Positions 35,047 through 43,707 of a DNA stretch of 64,000 bases are shown piece after piece. Source of the DNA: Methanoplanus limicola DSM 2279 (GTDB lineage Archaea > Halobacteriota > Methanomicrobia > Methanomicrobiales > Methanomicrobiaceae). The stretch spans positions 408,077 to 472,076 of the forward strand of contig NZ_CM001436.1 of assembly GCF_000243255.1 (NCBI RefSeq). Direction: 5' to 3'. The notes beneath the pieces were generated by a model. It was not told where the DNA came from. It worked only from the letters and a program-made list of their open reading frames with translations, and did not search any database. The position numbers and the translations under genes are program-made. Every line of letters starts with the position of its first letter. The stretch's first letter is position 1.

Positions 35047-36831
35047 GCAGACAAGATCAACCTTTCCAAATGCCTCAGCCTCAGCCTCTGCTTTTTCATC
35101 TTCTCCGGCACCCTTTGCCTTTTTTTCATCCTCTCCGGCATCCTCTTCATCCTCCGCTTCTCCCGCTTCTTTCGCATCTCCCGCCTCATCAGTCCCATTT
35201 GCCTTAGCCCCTGCCTCCTCTGCCCTAACCTCCTTCTTTTTCTCCTCCCTCTCCTTCCTCTCCTTTCCTTCCCCGCCGTCTTCATTTCCGGAATTATCCA
35301 TAGCCTCAAAAACTTCTTTCCCATCCGGACAAACAAAAGGATCTCCCATCTTTCCGGCCAGCATCTCCCTTACAACATCCCTCATAACGTCCCGCAGGAT
35401 CTCCGCCACACCGGAATTATCAATCACAATCGTCCTGGCACCCGGATCATAATACCTGGATAAAAACGAAAAGAAAAGACCAGGACTATCCTTAACACCC
35501 GGAAGCATTGCCAGAAGTTCATTCCTCATAAAAAAAGCAGAGACAGACTGCGAAGAATTCCGGGCATCAAACTCCACCCTCAAAAGTTCCCCACGCCGGT
35601 ACATCCGGAAAGCCGGAGTCGTCCCGTTTGGCGGCTCAAAGTACAGCACACCATCGGGCCGGAAGTACAGCTCAGTCACAGAGACCATAGCATCAGCCAG
35701 AACTGAATCTTCAATGACAACAGTAAGCTCATCCCGTGAAAGCCTCTGAGGATGGCGAATCCTTAAGAGAAGGGACTCCAGAAAGCCGGCATCAAACTCC
35801 CCTGCAAACTCAGCCTTAACCCACTCACAGATCCACTCCAGATTAAACGGCTCATCCGAATAAAAGACAACAGAATCATAGCCCAGGTGAAACGACAGAT
35901 GATCCACCCGGATGTAAACATTCCGGCCCCGGACCTTAACATCCCAGCCCTCGCTACCGGCACGATCAAAAAGAGCATTCCTGAAAACCAAATCCACCAG
36001 GACAAACCCGACAGCATCCCGCTCAAGAGAACAGAAAACAAAAGGGCAGTCAGAACAGGCCGGAAAAGTGCCATTACCATAGCTGTTGCCACCTCGATTT
36101 AAAAAAGAAGGACAATCCTGCCCTAAACCAGAACCCAAATTAGAAAAATGTCCCCTATCAGTACTAAAATGTCCTCTATTATGTCCCCTATTGTCATCAT
36201 AATGTCCTCTATTGTCATCATAATGTCCTCTATCGTCATCATAATGTCCTCTATTGTCATCATAATGTCCTCTATTAACATCATATCCACCGGAAACGCA
36301 CCCCTTTTTCCCGGAAAAAGCCCCTCTGTCAGGCCCTCTGCATGTCCCCTTTTCACAGCCAGAATTATGAGTAGTAGTAGCAGCTGAAGAAGAAGCCGAA
36401 GAAGAAGAAGCTGAAGCCGAAGAAGAAGCAGCAGTAGTAGTAGTAGATGAAGAAGAAGCTGAAGCCGAAGAAGAAGCAGCAGTAGTAGCAGCTGAAGAAG
36501 AAGCTGAAGAAGAAGAAGAAGAAGAAGAAGCAGCAGATGATGAAGAAGCTGAAGCCGAAGAAGAAGCAGAAGTAGTAGTAGATGATGAAGAAGCTGAAGC
36601 CGAAGAAGCAGCAGCAGAAAGATCATCCTGGGCCGGCGCACCTGCCCCATCACACCCACACCTCCGGGAGTAAACAACCGACCTCCCCCTCCTCTCACAG
36701 ACAACATCCGGCATGAGAGACAAAACCCGGCGTACATGCCTCTGAGTATGGCCAACAACCCTTCCAATCTCCATAGACGAAAGGCAGGGCTCACGCTCAA
36801 GCAGCCCCCGGATCTCATCCTCAGCGGACAT
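34726..36831 (-). CDS. Mosaic wHTH / low-complexity protein, element-borne
   Basis: The 701-residue protein starts with a winged-helix-like domain (residues 1-55, including SSMEIGRVVGHTQRHVRRVL). Residues 71-153 are nearly pure Ser, Ala and Thr. Residues 184-225 contain repeats of NRGHYDD, encoded by about five 21-bp DNA repeats at 36181-36280. Residues 230-515 form a folded region I do not recognise, with an N-terminal cysteine cluster (CSDCPFVFC). Residues 515-587 are a Lys/Glu/Ala stretch, then a conserved C-terminal domain. That last domain is duplicated and decayed at 29789-30189. It may be a replication or regulatory protein of an integrated element. Codon use is much more GC-rich than that of hamAB. 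Confidence 0.65.
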   Translation of the reverse strand: MSAEDEIRGLLEREPCLSSMEIGRVVGHTQRHVRRVLSLMPDVVCERRGRSVVYSRRCGCDGAGAPAQDDLSAAASSASASSSSTTTSASSSASASSSSAASSSSSSSSASSSAATTAASSSASASSSSTTTTAASSSASASSSSASSSAATTTHNSGCEKGTCRGPDRGAFSGKKGCVSGGYDVNRGHYDDNRGHYDDDRGHYDDNRGHYDDNRGHNRGHFSTDRGHFSNLGSGLGQDCPSFLNRGGNSYGNGTFPACSDCPFVFCSLERDAVGFVLVDLVFRNALFDRAGSEGWDVKVRGRNVYIRVDHLSFHLGYDSVVFYSDEPFNLEWICEWVKAEFAGEFDAGFLESLLLRIRHPQRLSRDELTVVIEDSVLADAMVSVTELYFRPDGVLYFEPPNGTTPAFRMYRRGELLRVEFDARNSSQSVSAFFMRNELLAMLPGVKDSPGLFFSFLSRYYDPGARTIVIDNSGVAEILRDVMRDVVREMLAGKMGDPFVCPDGKEVFEAMDNSGNEDGGEGKERKEREEKKKEVRAEEAGAKANGTDEAGDAKEAGEAEDEEDAGEDEKKAKGAGEDEKAEAEAEAFGKVDLVCRRLDDLNCFLPDKVAGILGECFGVSVDAGYFFLAAWSVWSGRRFKGRVTSEEVLGVLEGQGVSVDGRNCGGELLWAGVLEERVGFDVCFSPVGIRLGKKVEGFWRG
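36181..36280. repeat. 21-bp tandem repeats inside the mosaic gene
   Basis: About five units of ATAATGTCCTCTATTGTCATC-type sequence (21 bp, minor variants) encode the NRGHYDD heptads on the minus strand. A separate trinucleotide-rich stretch at about 36371-36618 encodes the Ser/Ala/Thr tract. Both are likely to vary in copy number by slippage. Confidence 0.8.
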
Positions 36832-36866
36832 CTAAACAGATCTGACTAATTCAGAACTTCCGGCAG

Positions 36867-37505
36867 TCAAATCCTGTCATAAACCGGTCCAAACCTTGAA
36901 AAGATCTCAACAAACCTCTTCCGATTCTTCCCGATATAAAAAATTGCGGATGGAAAAGGCGCAGGCCCGTCAATCTCTGAAAACCTCAGCCGGCCCTTAA
37001 CACCACACCAGATGAAATTACTGCCCATATAGTGAAACCACCTGGAATCAGTCCTGGCAGGAACAAGAACAATCGCCTCCCTTACGTAACCAAGCCGGTA
37101 TTCATCCCGAAGATAAGCAATCCACCGGGCAAGACTATTGCCATAAGGCGGATTTAAGAAAACCCTGCCCTCCCAGTGAACCGACATCCCGTTATCCCAG
37201 ATGGTATAATGCGCCCTGGCAGGAATGTTTGGACAGTCCTTTGATTCAGCGCAAGGGTCGATATCAATAACCCCCAAAACCTCTAAAGATGCCTCCACAA
37301 TCTCCGGCGGAGTAGTCCATTCATTCTTCGGGACACCGCGGATACCCTTCTCATTCGGAGGTTCATTTGCGAGGGTACGTTTTAATAAATCATTAGAGTC
37401 TAATACTTCTCTGGCAGCCGGATAGTCATATACTGTAGTGGGTGCTTGACAATTTTCCTGGCTGCCGTCTATCGTTTTTCTCTTATTTCCTCTATCTCTC
37501 TGCAT
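36867..37505 (-). CDS. Phage-type DNA N6-adenine methyltransferase
   Basis: The 212-residue protein fits the small Dam-like family of phages and proviruses. It has NEWTTPPEIVEASLEVLG (about 62), then DIDPCAES and the catalytic motif FLNPPYGNS (about 115). VPARTDSRWFH and a C-terminal FPSAIFYIG complete the family pattern. Such enzymes usually protect element DNA or regulate its genes. The start overlaps the end of the 61-codon gene upstream by 37 bp. It lies 35 bp before the 701-codon gene on the same strand, so the small genes, the methylase and the mosaic gene may form one operon. Confidence 0.85.
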   Translation of the reverse strand: MQRDRGNKRKTIDGSQENCQAPTTVYDYPAAREVLDSNDLLKRTLANEPPNEKGIRGVPKNEWTTPPEIVEASLEVLGVIDIDPCAESKDCPNIPARAHYTIWDNGMSVHWEGRVFLNPPYGNSLARWIAYLRDEYRLGYVREAIVLVPARTDSRWFHYMGSNFIWCGVKGRLRFSEIDGPAPFPSAIFYIGKNRKRFVEIFSRFGPVYDRI

Positions 37506-37654
37506 TTTTCATCTCCTTTAACAAGAATCCATATTCCAAATTCAAACATCCCTTCAGCAACTCCCGCTTTATCATATGCAGGATACTTAATGCGAAAGGC
37601 CCGTAAATCATCCTCAGTAATAATTCTTGGATAACTATCTCCCCTGTCCATCAT
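37469..37654 (-). CDS. Small hypothetical protein, 61 residues
   Basis: The frame extends upstream, but ATG 37654 (or 37651) fits a 20-bp overlap with the ribbon-helix-helix gene before it, so I use that start. The product is charged with a short hydrophobic centre (GMFEFGIWILV). No family is recognised. It is flanked by overlapping genes on the same strand, which supports real translation. Confidence 0.5.
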   Translation of the reverse strand: MMDRGDSYPRIITEDDLRAFRIKYPAYDKAGVAEGMFEFGIWILVKGDEKCREIEEIREKR

Positions 37655-37814
37655 TATTCTCCAGTTCAATCTGTCTTCTTGTTGCAAACCGGACAAAATC
37701 GGAGAAAGATATGTAATCACCTGTTTTCACGCAGAAATTTATCCGGCTGATCTCATTTTCTGAAAAGCGAATGCCTTTTGTTACAGAACCTTTAATTTTC
37801 TTATCATGGCCCAT
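37635..37814 (-). CDS. Small ribbon-helix-helix protein
   Basis: This 59-codon gene starts at ATG 37814 and ends at TAG 37635-37637. The product has a ribbon-helix-helix pattern: KGSVTKGIRFSENEISRINF (strand and first helix) and then YISFSDFVRFATRRQIEL (second helix). Such proteins bind DNA as dimers. It heads the probable operon with the 61-codon gene and the phage-type methylase and is divergent from another ribbon-helix-helix gene at 37931. It is a plausible repressor of the element's early genes. Confidence 0.65.
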   Translation of the reverse strand: MGHDKKIKGSVTKGIRFSENEISRINFCVKTGDYISFSDFVRFATRRQIELENNDGQGR

Positions 37815-37930
37815 AATTTATCATATGACAATCACATTTATAAACTTTGTCGAACAAATAACGATTTTAAGTTAAATTATTAATGTTTGTTGTACAATGG
37901 TTTAACAGAGGCCAAATGGAGAAGGTAAAG

Positions 37931-38227
37931 ATGACAGAAAAAACGGAGAAAGAGAAGAAAGTTCAGACAAAAAATGTTGGCGTGCGGATGCCCCTGGCAC
38001 TGTGCGAAGAGATGGATAAATTAGTTGCCGCAGGTAAATTCTCAAACTATTCAGACATTATCCTCAGTCTGCTTAGAGATTATCTGGTTAGGGAAGAGAT
38101 GAAGAAAGTACAGATTTCAGAATTATCCGAATTTTTCAGGTCTGATGACGGGAGAGAATTAATCTCAGAACTTGTAGATCAGGAGATCTACAAAAGGGCC
38201 GTTGAATCATCTATGGCCAGAAGATAA
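37931..38227 (+). CDS. Ribbon-helix-helix transcription factor
   Basis: I chose ATG 37931 because GGAG lies at 37918-37921, nine bases upstream; the frame is open to 37883. The 98-residue product has the pattern KNVGVRMPLALCEEMDKLV..GKFSNYSDIILSLLRDYLV (residues 14-56). The C-terminal half is helical (ELSEFFRSDDGRELISELV). This fits a MetJ/Arc-type repressor of an integrated element. It faces the small ribbon-helix-helix gene at 37814 across a 116-bp promoter gap. Confidence 0.75.
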   Translation: MTEKTEKEKKVQTKNVGVRMPLALCEEMDKLVAAGKFSNYSDIILSLLRDYLVREEMKKVQISELSEFFRSDDGRELISELVDQEIYKRAVESSMARR

Positions 38228-38278
38228 TTTTCTTCCTAAAAACCTGATTTAACCACTTATTTGAGATTTCAGGTTTTT

Positions 38279-38437
38279 ATGAATCATGAATATGACAAAG
38301 ATATGCTAAAAGAATTACTTAGAGAAATTCCGGTCAAAGAGGAGATATCAGCCATAATCAGCGATATTTTCTCAACAAAATTGGGAGGTAACGGGAGCAA
38401 TAACCCTATTCTGAAAAAAAGAAAACAAATAAAATAA
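38279..38437 (+). CDS. Possible small protein, 52 residues
   Basis: ATG at 38279 to TAA at 38435-38437 gives a charged helical peptide (DMLKELLREIPVKEEISAII) with a lysine-rich end. It follows the ribbon-helix-helix gene by 51 bp on the same strand. The start has only a weak AGG upstream. It may be the second gene of that operon. The sequence gives no functional clue. Confidence 0.4.
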   Translation: MNHEYDKDMLKELLREIPVKEEISAIISDIFSTKLGGNGSNNPILKKRKQIK

Positions 38438-38452
38438 TAAAATGATGATTTA

Positions 38453-39688
38453 TCATCCGTGAGCTGGCATCCGGCTCATTTTTTCTTCAATCGCTTTGTC
38501 AATCATAGCTTTGAGTATCTCCGGATGTTCATCTACATCCTTCTCCATTGCCTCGATTTTGTTTTTGGCTTTTTCAGTTAATTCAAGTCCGCAGGTACTG
38601 CAATACGCCGACATAGGACTGTTTATTGTATTGCAGTGCCTGCACTGGACCGGCTCAAGACTCTCTTTTTTTGCAGCCTTTGAGTCTGACCTGGCAAGGC
38701 CATAATTTCTCAGGAGTTCGTTGTCAATGTCGCTTCCGGTCAGGTGGGCATATGTATCAAACATCTTTGTTGTAAGGCTTCCCCACATCATAAGCTTGAT
38801 AACGCTTTCATTCACTCCGTCCGTTATCAGGTGGGTTATTCTTGAGTGCCGGAATACATGGGCGGTGATATGCTTTTCAATGCCGGCCCGATTTCCAATC
38901 CGCCTGAGCTGCGATGTAATCATTCCATGGCTGAGGGCATTGCTCTGCCGGGTGATAAATACCAGGTTCTCCCCGACCGGATTGAACGGATAATCCCTCT
39001 TCCATGCAGCGAGGTACTCTGTTGCCATTATCAGCCGGACATAACGGGGCTTTCCGGTTTTGAAATTTAAGTTTACTATGACACCATACTGATCAAAGAC
39101 CAGATCTTTCCAGGTCATGGTTGCTATCTCACCAATCCGAAATCCCCCTTCGTAAAGAGTCATTATAAGGGCACGGTCCCGGCTCCTCTGGCAGGCATTC
39201 ATCATTGCTGATATCTCAGTTTTTGTCATGAGATCGCCGGCCTCTTTGGTCATGGTGTCCTTTTTTGGGATTTTGATTTTTATCAGTTTTCTCTCCGGAA
39301 TTTCAGAATATTCGTTTTCTATCATCCAGGAGTAGAACTGTTTCAGAATGGCAATGAAGTCAAGGATTGTGTTGTGCTTGTAGGGTTTGCCTTTTGTGGA
39401 TTTTCCTTTTTTCAGGGAGTCTATTCCGTCATAGAGATCTGCAATTGAGTTGTCTCTGAAAGGCCCTATGAATCTTCTCCATCCGATTAGGGTAAATACC
39501 AGTTTGTTTTCCCGGCCTGTTTTTATGTTGTCACAGGATCTCTTTTCGGCTATGAATTCTCTTATCAGCCGGACGTCATCATCAGACAATAGATCTGATA
39601 ATAATCCTCTCTGAATAGACTTTGCAGAGTATTCAGGTTTGATTAAATGAAAACTAATGTCTTCTTTAGTGGGTGCTTGTTTAAGCAT
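38453..39688 (-). CDS. Tyrosine recombinase (integrase) with C-terminal zinc ribbon
   Basis: The 411-residue protein has an N-terminal SAM-like DNA-binding domain (residues 40-130) and a tyrosine recombinase catalytic domain. The catalytic residues are Arg in EGGFRIGEIA (about 180), His/Arg in TAHVFRHSRITHL (about 275) and Tyr in FDTYAHL (about 310). A zinc ribbon (CRHCNTINSPMSAYCSTCG) lies at about 350-368. Zinc-ribbon integrases of this type are common in methanogens. The gene starts 62 bp from the 3' end of tRNA-Leu and reads away from it, which fits the integrase of an element inserted at that tRNA. A TATA-like box lies about 25-30 bases before the ATG. Confidence 0.88.
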   Translation of the reverse strand: MLKQAPTKEDISFHLIKPEYSAKSIQRGLLSDLLSDDDVRLIREFIAEKRSCDNIKTGRENKLVFTLIGWRRFIGPFRDNSIADLYDGIDSLKKGKSTKGKPYKHNTILDFIAILKQFYSWMIENEYSEIPERKLIKIKIPKKDTMTKEAGDLMTKTEISAMMNACQRSRDRALIMTLYEGGFRIGEIATMTWKDLVFDQYGVIVNLNFKTGKPRYVRLIMATEYLAAWKRDYPFNPVGENLVFITRQSNALSHGMITSQLRRIGNRAGIEKHITAHVFRHSRITHLITDGVNESVIKLMMWGSLTTKMFDTYAHLTGSDIDNELLRNYGLARSDSKAAKKESLEPVQCRHCNTINSPMSAYCSTCGLELTEKAKNKIEAMEKDVDEHPEILKAMIDKAIEEKMSRMPAHG

Positions 39689-39750
39689 AAAATATTGTTG
39701 AAATTAGTATTATAAAAAGGGTTTGCCGGATTTGAACCTGACGGACGGAT

Positions 39751-39834
39751 GCGAGAGGCAGGATTCGAACCTGCGAACTCCTACGAGAATAGGCCCTGAA
39801 CCTATCGCCTTTGACCAGGCTTGGCAACTCTCGC
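39751..39834 (-). tRNA. tRNA-Leu (anticodon CAG)
   Basis: The minus strand folds into a class II tRNA of 84 nt. The acceptor stem is GCGAGAG/CTCTCGC, the anticodon stem is ATAGG/CCTAT with loop TTCAGGG, there is a long variable arm, and the T arm is GCAGG-TTCGAAT-CCTGC. CCA is not encoded and no intron is present. Its 3' end faces the integrase, so the tRNA is the likely attachment site of the island to its left. No second copy of the tRNA 3' end was noticed within the window. Confidence 0.92.
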
Positions 39835-40014
39835 ACAATTACCTACATAAGTTGTAGCTTAAGCTAATTAAACCTTGGTTTTTTATTTTACGATAAAACC
39901 CCGATCTGCCCGGTAATAAGATATAAACCAAATAAAAAAAGTCACAAATAAAGTTAAAATTTCAGCAGATATAAAGGGCGCAGTGAACAAGAAAATAAAA
40001 ATTAATATGAGAAA

Positions 40015-41886
40015 TTATTCCTTTCCGGCAGGTTTCCTAAAACCGCTCTCCTGAACATGCCTCTTATATTCCATATCGCGAAGCTCATTCCTCTTGATTT
40101 TTCCTGAAATAGTCTTTGGAAGATCCTCTACAAACTCAATCATACGCGGATACTTATAAGGTGCGGTCGTTGTCTTGACATGCTTCTGGATCTCCTTAAC
40201 CAGTACCTCAGAAGGATCATAACCATCCTTCAGTATAACAAAAGCCTTCACAACCAGACCTCTTATAGGATCAGGCGAACCGACAACAGCAACCTCCTTA
40301 ACGGAAGGATGCTCCATAATGGCAGACTCAACTTCAAAAGGCCCGATCCTGTAACCGGAACTCTTAATTACATCATCATCACGGCCGACAAACCAGAAAT
40401 ACCCGTCAGAATCCATACATGCCTTATCTCCGGTATAATAATAATCACCTGAAAAAGCGGCCTCGTTCGCTTCATCATTGCCAAAGTACTCCATAAACAT
40501 CCCGACAGGCCTCGGATTGATACAGACTGCAATCCTTCCGACATCACCCGGAGCAACCGTCTTACCATCCTCATCATGAAGCACAATATTCCATCCCGGA
40601 GACGGCCTGCCCATCGAACCGGGCTTCGTCTTCATGCACGGAAAAGTACCGATACAGAGCGTAAGTTCAGTCTGACCATACCCTTCGTAAATATCAAGAC
40701 CTGTACCTTCCTTCCAGACCCTGATAACCTCAGGATTGAGAGGTTCGCCTGCACTTACACAGTGACGCAGAGGTGTCAGGTCAAACTTATCCAGATCAGC
40801 CATAATCAGCATACGGTAGATAGTCGGCGGGCAGCAAAACGTTGAAACCTCATACTTCTCCAGAATAGGCAGAATTTCGGTCGCGTTAAACTTACCCCTT
40901 ATATCATATACAACACTGCATGCTCCCTGGATCCACGGCCCGAAGAACTTGCCCCAGGAAGACTTCGCCCATCCGGTATCTGACAGAGTCAGATGAACAT
41001 CATTCTTCTTCAGATCAAGCCAGTACGCACCGGTTGTAATATGCCCGAGTGGAAGTGCCTGATCATGGAGCACCATCTTCGCCTCACCCGTAGTTCCGGA
41101 TGTGAAATAGATCACCATAGGATCAGACGACCTCGTCTTCTCAAGACCCGTCACAACAAGTTTACCGGAAACAGGCGCAGGATAATCCAGCTCAACAAGA
41201 TAACTCACCCAGCCCTCCTTCCGGCCGTCAACAACAAGCCTGGAGTTCAGAGACGGACATTCACGACAGATCTCCTCAATCTTAGGTGCATTCTCCATAT
41301 CAGTGATCATCATCCTGATTCCGGCGGCATTGATCCGGTAGACAAGGTCCTTGGTAGTGAGCATAGTCGGGCACGGGACAAAGACCGCACCCAGTTTAAT
41401 ACATGCAACAGCGAAGAACCACCATTCAGGCACACGCGGAAGCATTATCGCAACCCGGTCACCCTTCTTAATGCCGTACTTAAGAAGCATATTCGCCGCC
41501 TCATTGGAACGGATCATAATATCCCTGAATGTGAAAATCTTCTCATACCCGCTCTGATTGACCCAGATCATCGCCTTCTTGTTCCGGTCAATCTTTGCCC
41601 AGGCATCAATAACATCAAAACCAAAATTGAAGAACTCCGGGACATCAATAGAGAAATTACTGCACAACTCCTCATAATCAGTCATATTCGGTTCATCAAC
41701 CGGAATCTGGGAACGGAGATGAAGGAGATCATAAAGACTCTGACCGCCGCCGGGAATAACTGACCTTTCGGCCTCCCTGCCGCACGCCTGAGTAATCCAT
41801 TCAGAACGCGAGACATTTCTGAGATCTGAGATATCGTCAATCTTCTTCACCAGATCATCATCCATAGTCACAGAAAATCGCACCAT
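40015..41886 (-). CDS. AMP-forming medium-chain acyl-CoA synthetase with N-terminal ribbon-helix-helix domain
   Basis: I use ATG 41886, which is 28 codons inside the longest frame, because a TATA box (41911-41918) lies about 28 bases upstream and the protein then begins with a NikR/CopG-like domain (MVRFSVTMDDDLVKKIDDIS, residues 1-45). The rest is an adenylate-forming ligase: YFTSGTTGEAKM (about 258), GYGQTE, YTGDKACMDSDG, FVGRDDDVIKSSG and the catalytic lysine in ISGKIKR (about 591). It should activate acetate or short/medium acids to acyl-CoA with ATP. A DNA-binding domain fused to this enzyme is unusual and suggests an autoregulating enzyme-sensor. Product length is 623 residues. Confidence 0.85.
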   Translation of the reverse strand: MVRFSVTMDDDLVKKIDDISDLRNVSRSEWITQACGREAERSVIPGGGQSLYDLLHLRSQIPVDEPNMTDYEELCSNFSIDVPEFFNFGFDVIDAWAKIDRNKKAMIWVNQSGYEKIFTFRDIMIRSNEAANMLLKYGIKKGDRVAIMLPRVPEWWFFAVACIKLGAVFVPCPTMLTTKDLVYRINAAGIRMMITDMENAPKIEEICRECPSLNSRLVVDGRKEGWVSYLVELDYPAPVSGKLVVTGLEKTRSSDPMVIYFTSGTTGEAKMVLHDQALPLGHITTGAYWLDLKKNDVHLTLSDTGWAKSSWGKFFGPWIQGACSVVYDIRGKFNATEILPILEKYEVSTFCCPPTIYRMLIMADLDKFDLTPLRHCVSAGEPLNPEVIRVWKEGTGLDIYEGYGQTELTLCIGTFPCMKTKPGSMGRPSPGWNIVLHDEDGKTVAPGDVGRIAVCINPRPVGMFMEYFGNDEANEAAFSGDYYYTGDKACMDSDGYFWFVGRDDDVIKSSGYRIGPFEVESAIMEHPSVKEVAVVGSPDPIRGLVVKAFVILKDGYDPSEVLVKEIQKHVKTTTAPYKYPRMIEFVEDLPKTISGKIKRNELRDMEYKRHVQESGFRKPAGKE

Positions 41887-41918
41887 ACCAGAATATTTGG
41901 TGGTGCAAGATATATAGA
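41881..41918 (-). promoter_or_regulatory. TATA box and inverted-repeat operator of the RHH-acyl-CoA synthetase
   Basis: The TATA box (41911-41918) would place the transcript start at or next to the ATG, i.e. a leaderless mRNA. Between it and the first codons lies an imperfect palindrome (41881-41905) with arms CACCA/TGGTG and an inner ACCA..TGGT pair. A dimeric ribbon-helix-helix protein bound here would block transcription; the encoded enzyme itself has such a domain. Confidence 0.5.
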
Positions 41919-42155
41919 TTATCTCACAAACAAACACCACGGAAGAAAAACTCGGGACAATAAAGCACATCTAAGTCCAGAGATATACAAAAAAAGAGAG
42001 ATGATCACATTGCAATATCATATTAACCAGACAAACTATAATAAAAATAATAAATAATTCTCTGTCCTTTAAACCGGAACAACACAAATATCATATGAAA
42101 TATCCAATATACAAAAAAATGAAACAGACCAGTAAAATGCGCAGGAGGTAAAAAT

Positions 42156-43556
42156 TTGGGAAAAAACAGAATACTGGTTGTGGAAGATGAAATAATAATC
42201 GCAATGGAGATTAAGGCAACTCTGAAAAAACTGGGATATGAAGTGCCCGGAATTGCAACAAACGGAATTGATGCAATAGATCTCTGCAGAAAGACAGAAC
42301 CTGATCTCGTCCTGATGGACATAAGGCTGAAAGGAGATATGGACGGAATCGAAGCCGCAGAAAAGATAATGGGGCTTTATGACACACCCATAATATTTCT
42401 AACCGGAAATTCAGACGAAGAGATCGTAAACAGAGCAATCGCAATAAACCCCGCAGGATTTTTAATAAAACCATACAGGGAAAGGGAACTCTTTGGCAAT
42501 ATCGAGATGGCAATCTACAAAAACAAGATAAAACAGTCAGTAGAAACTCCAAAAATAATTAAAACAGAAGAGATAACAGACATCATCAGATATTTCACAT
42601 CACCTGTAATCTTTCTGGACAGCGAAGGCAGGATCTCAGAAGTCAGCAAAAAAGCTGCACTGATAATAGGAAAAAAACCTGAAGACCTGAAAGGAATACC
42701 TGCACAGGAGATATTTATACAGAAAAACAGCAGTGATGAAAATTCAGGACCGGAAAAAAATCTGACATATCCCCAGGAGATCAGAATCAAAACCTCAAGG
42801 GGGATAAAGAAGGCACTCCTCCTCACAGGATTTTATTATGACCGGACAAACGATAAGATACGCCAGTTCATAGAGATATCAGACAGAAGGAAATATCCGG
42901 AAGAGAAAGAGTCAAAAACAGAAATTATTCCCGACATACTGGACACAATAGACGATAGCGTATTTGTACTCACCAGAAACCTGAAAGTGCTGTACACCAA
43001 CCGGAAATTTGACAAATTTGCAGATAATTTAAACGCAGGAAAAATACAGCCCGGAATGCCGGCATATGAAATACCGGGAATAAAATCAATAATAAACCCT
43101 GACGAATACGTGGAAACCATCAGGACAGGCAATACCTACTCCGGGAGACGAAGGATAAAGACCAGGACCGGATTCCTCCTGATGGAGATAATAATATATC
43201 CGGTCATAAAATCAGGCAGAGTCACAAGCCTGATTGTATACCTCAGAGATGCAACAAAAAAAGACGCAATACTAAATTATTCCGAAGAGATCGATAAAAA
43301 TATTACAGAGATAGAGGAGAGCATCTCAAAGATAACAGCACTCCTCGATAAGGTAAACAGTCCGATATTAAATATAATCAATATCGCAAAGGGGGAATCC
43401 GGCCTTAAAATAACACAGATAATGGACAATGCCTCAGAGGCATCAGAGGCATTATCGGCAATTCAGCTCCAGACAGTCAGATACGAGGATGCAATGAATA
43501 CAATGAGACATATGGGCAATAAAACACGGGAATGGGATGAAAAGAGAAATAGGTGA
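42156..43556 (+). CDS. Response regulator with two PAS-like domains
   Basis: The start is TTG 42156, decided by a strong AGGAGG at 42143-42148. The 466-residue protein has an N-terminal receiver domain with acidic pocket E10/D11, phospho-acceptor D55 (LVLMDIR) and K105 (FLIKPY). Two PAS-like domains follow (about 145-250 and 265-370), and a helical C-terminus of about 80 residues. No histidine kinase ATPase domain or DNA-binding output is present, so the output is probably protein-protein contact. Such receiver-PAS proteins are common in Methanomicrobia. It is divergent from the acyl-CoA synthetase on its left and convergent with that on its right. Confidence 0.8.
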   Translation: MGKNRILVVEDEIIIAMEIKATLKKLGYEVPGIATNGIDAIDLCRKTEPDLVLMDIRLKGDMDGIEAAEKIMGLYDTPIIFLTGNSDEEIVNRAIAINPAGFLIKPYRERELFGNIEMAIYKNKIKQSVETPKIIKTEEITDIIRYFTSPVIFLDSEGRISEVSKKAALIIGKKPEDLKGIPAQEIFIQKNSSDENSGPEKNLTYPQEIRIKTSRGIKKALLLTGFYYDRTNDKIRQFIEISDRRKYPEEKESKTEIIPDILDTIDDSVFVLTRNLKVLYTNRKFDKFADNLNAGKIQPGMPAYEIPGIKSIINPDEYVETIRTGNTYSGRRRIKTRTGFLLMEIIIYPVIKSGRVTSLIVYLRDATKKDAILNYSEEIDKNITEIEESISKITALLDKVNSPILNIINIAKGESGLKITQIMDNASEASEALSAIQLQTVRYEDAMNTMRHMGNKTREWDEKRNR

Positions 43557-43707
43557 AATTACTCAGACAGAACTTCATATTAACGTAATTCCCGACAAAT
43601 CCCCTCCAATGAACCATCTGACATCCAATTCACCCATTATCCAAAAAAGCCGGAATTTTGGTCATGAAAATACTTCACAACCGGCAATAACATCCACAAA
43701 ATATGAA

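Noticed and set aside
36123-36818. Leucine-rich 231-codon frame overlapping the mosaic gene
   Set aside because: It is a shifted reading of the trinucleotide and 21-bp repeats; poly-Leu and MTIEDIM repeats are by-products. The frame with a winged helix at the start and a conserved C-terminus is the real one.
39721-39745. Second tRNA fragment next to tRNA-Leu
   Set aside because: GGTTCAAATCC on the minus strand resembles a T loop, but the flanking bases do not form a proper stem.
40015-41970. Longer start of the first acyl-CoA synthetase (41970)
   Set aside because: The extra 28 residues lie upstream of the TATA box and do not resemble the family; ATG 41886 fits the promoter.
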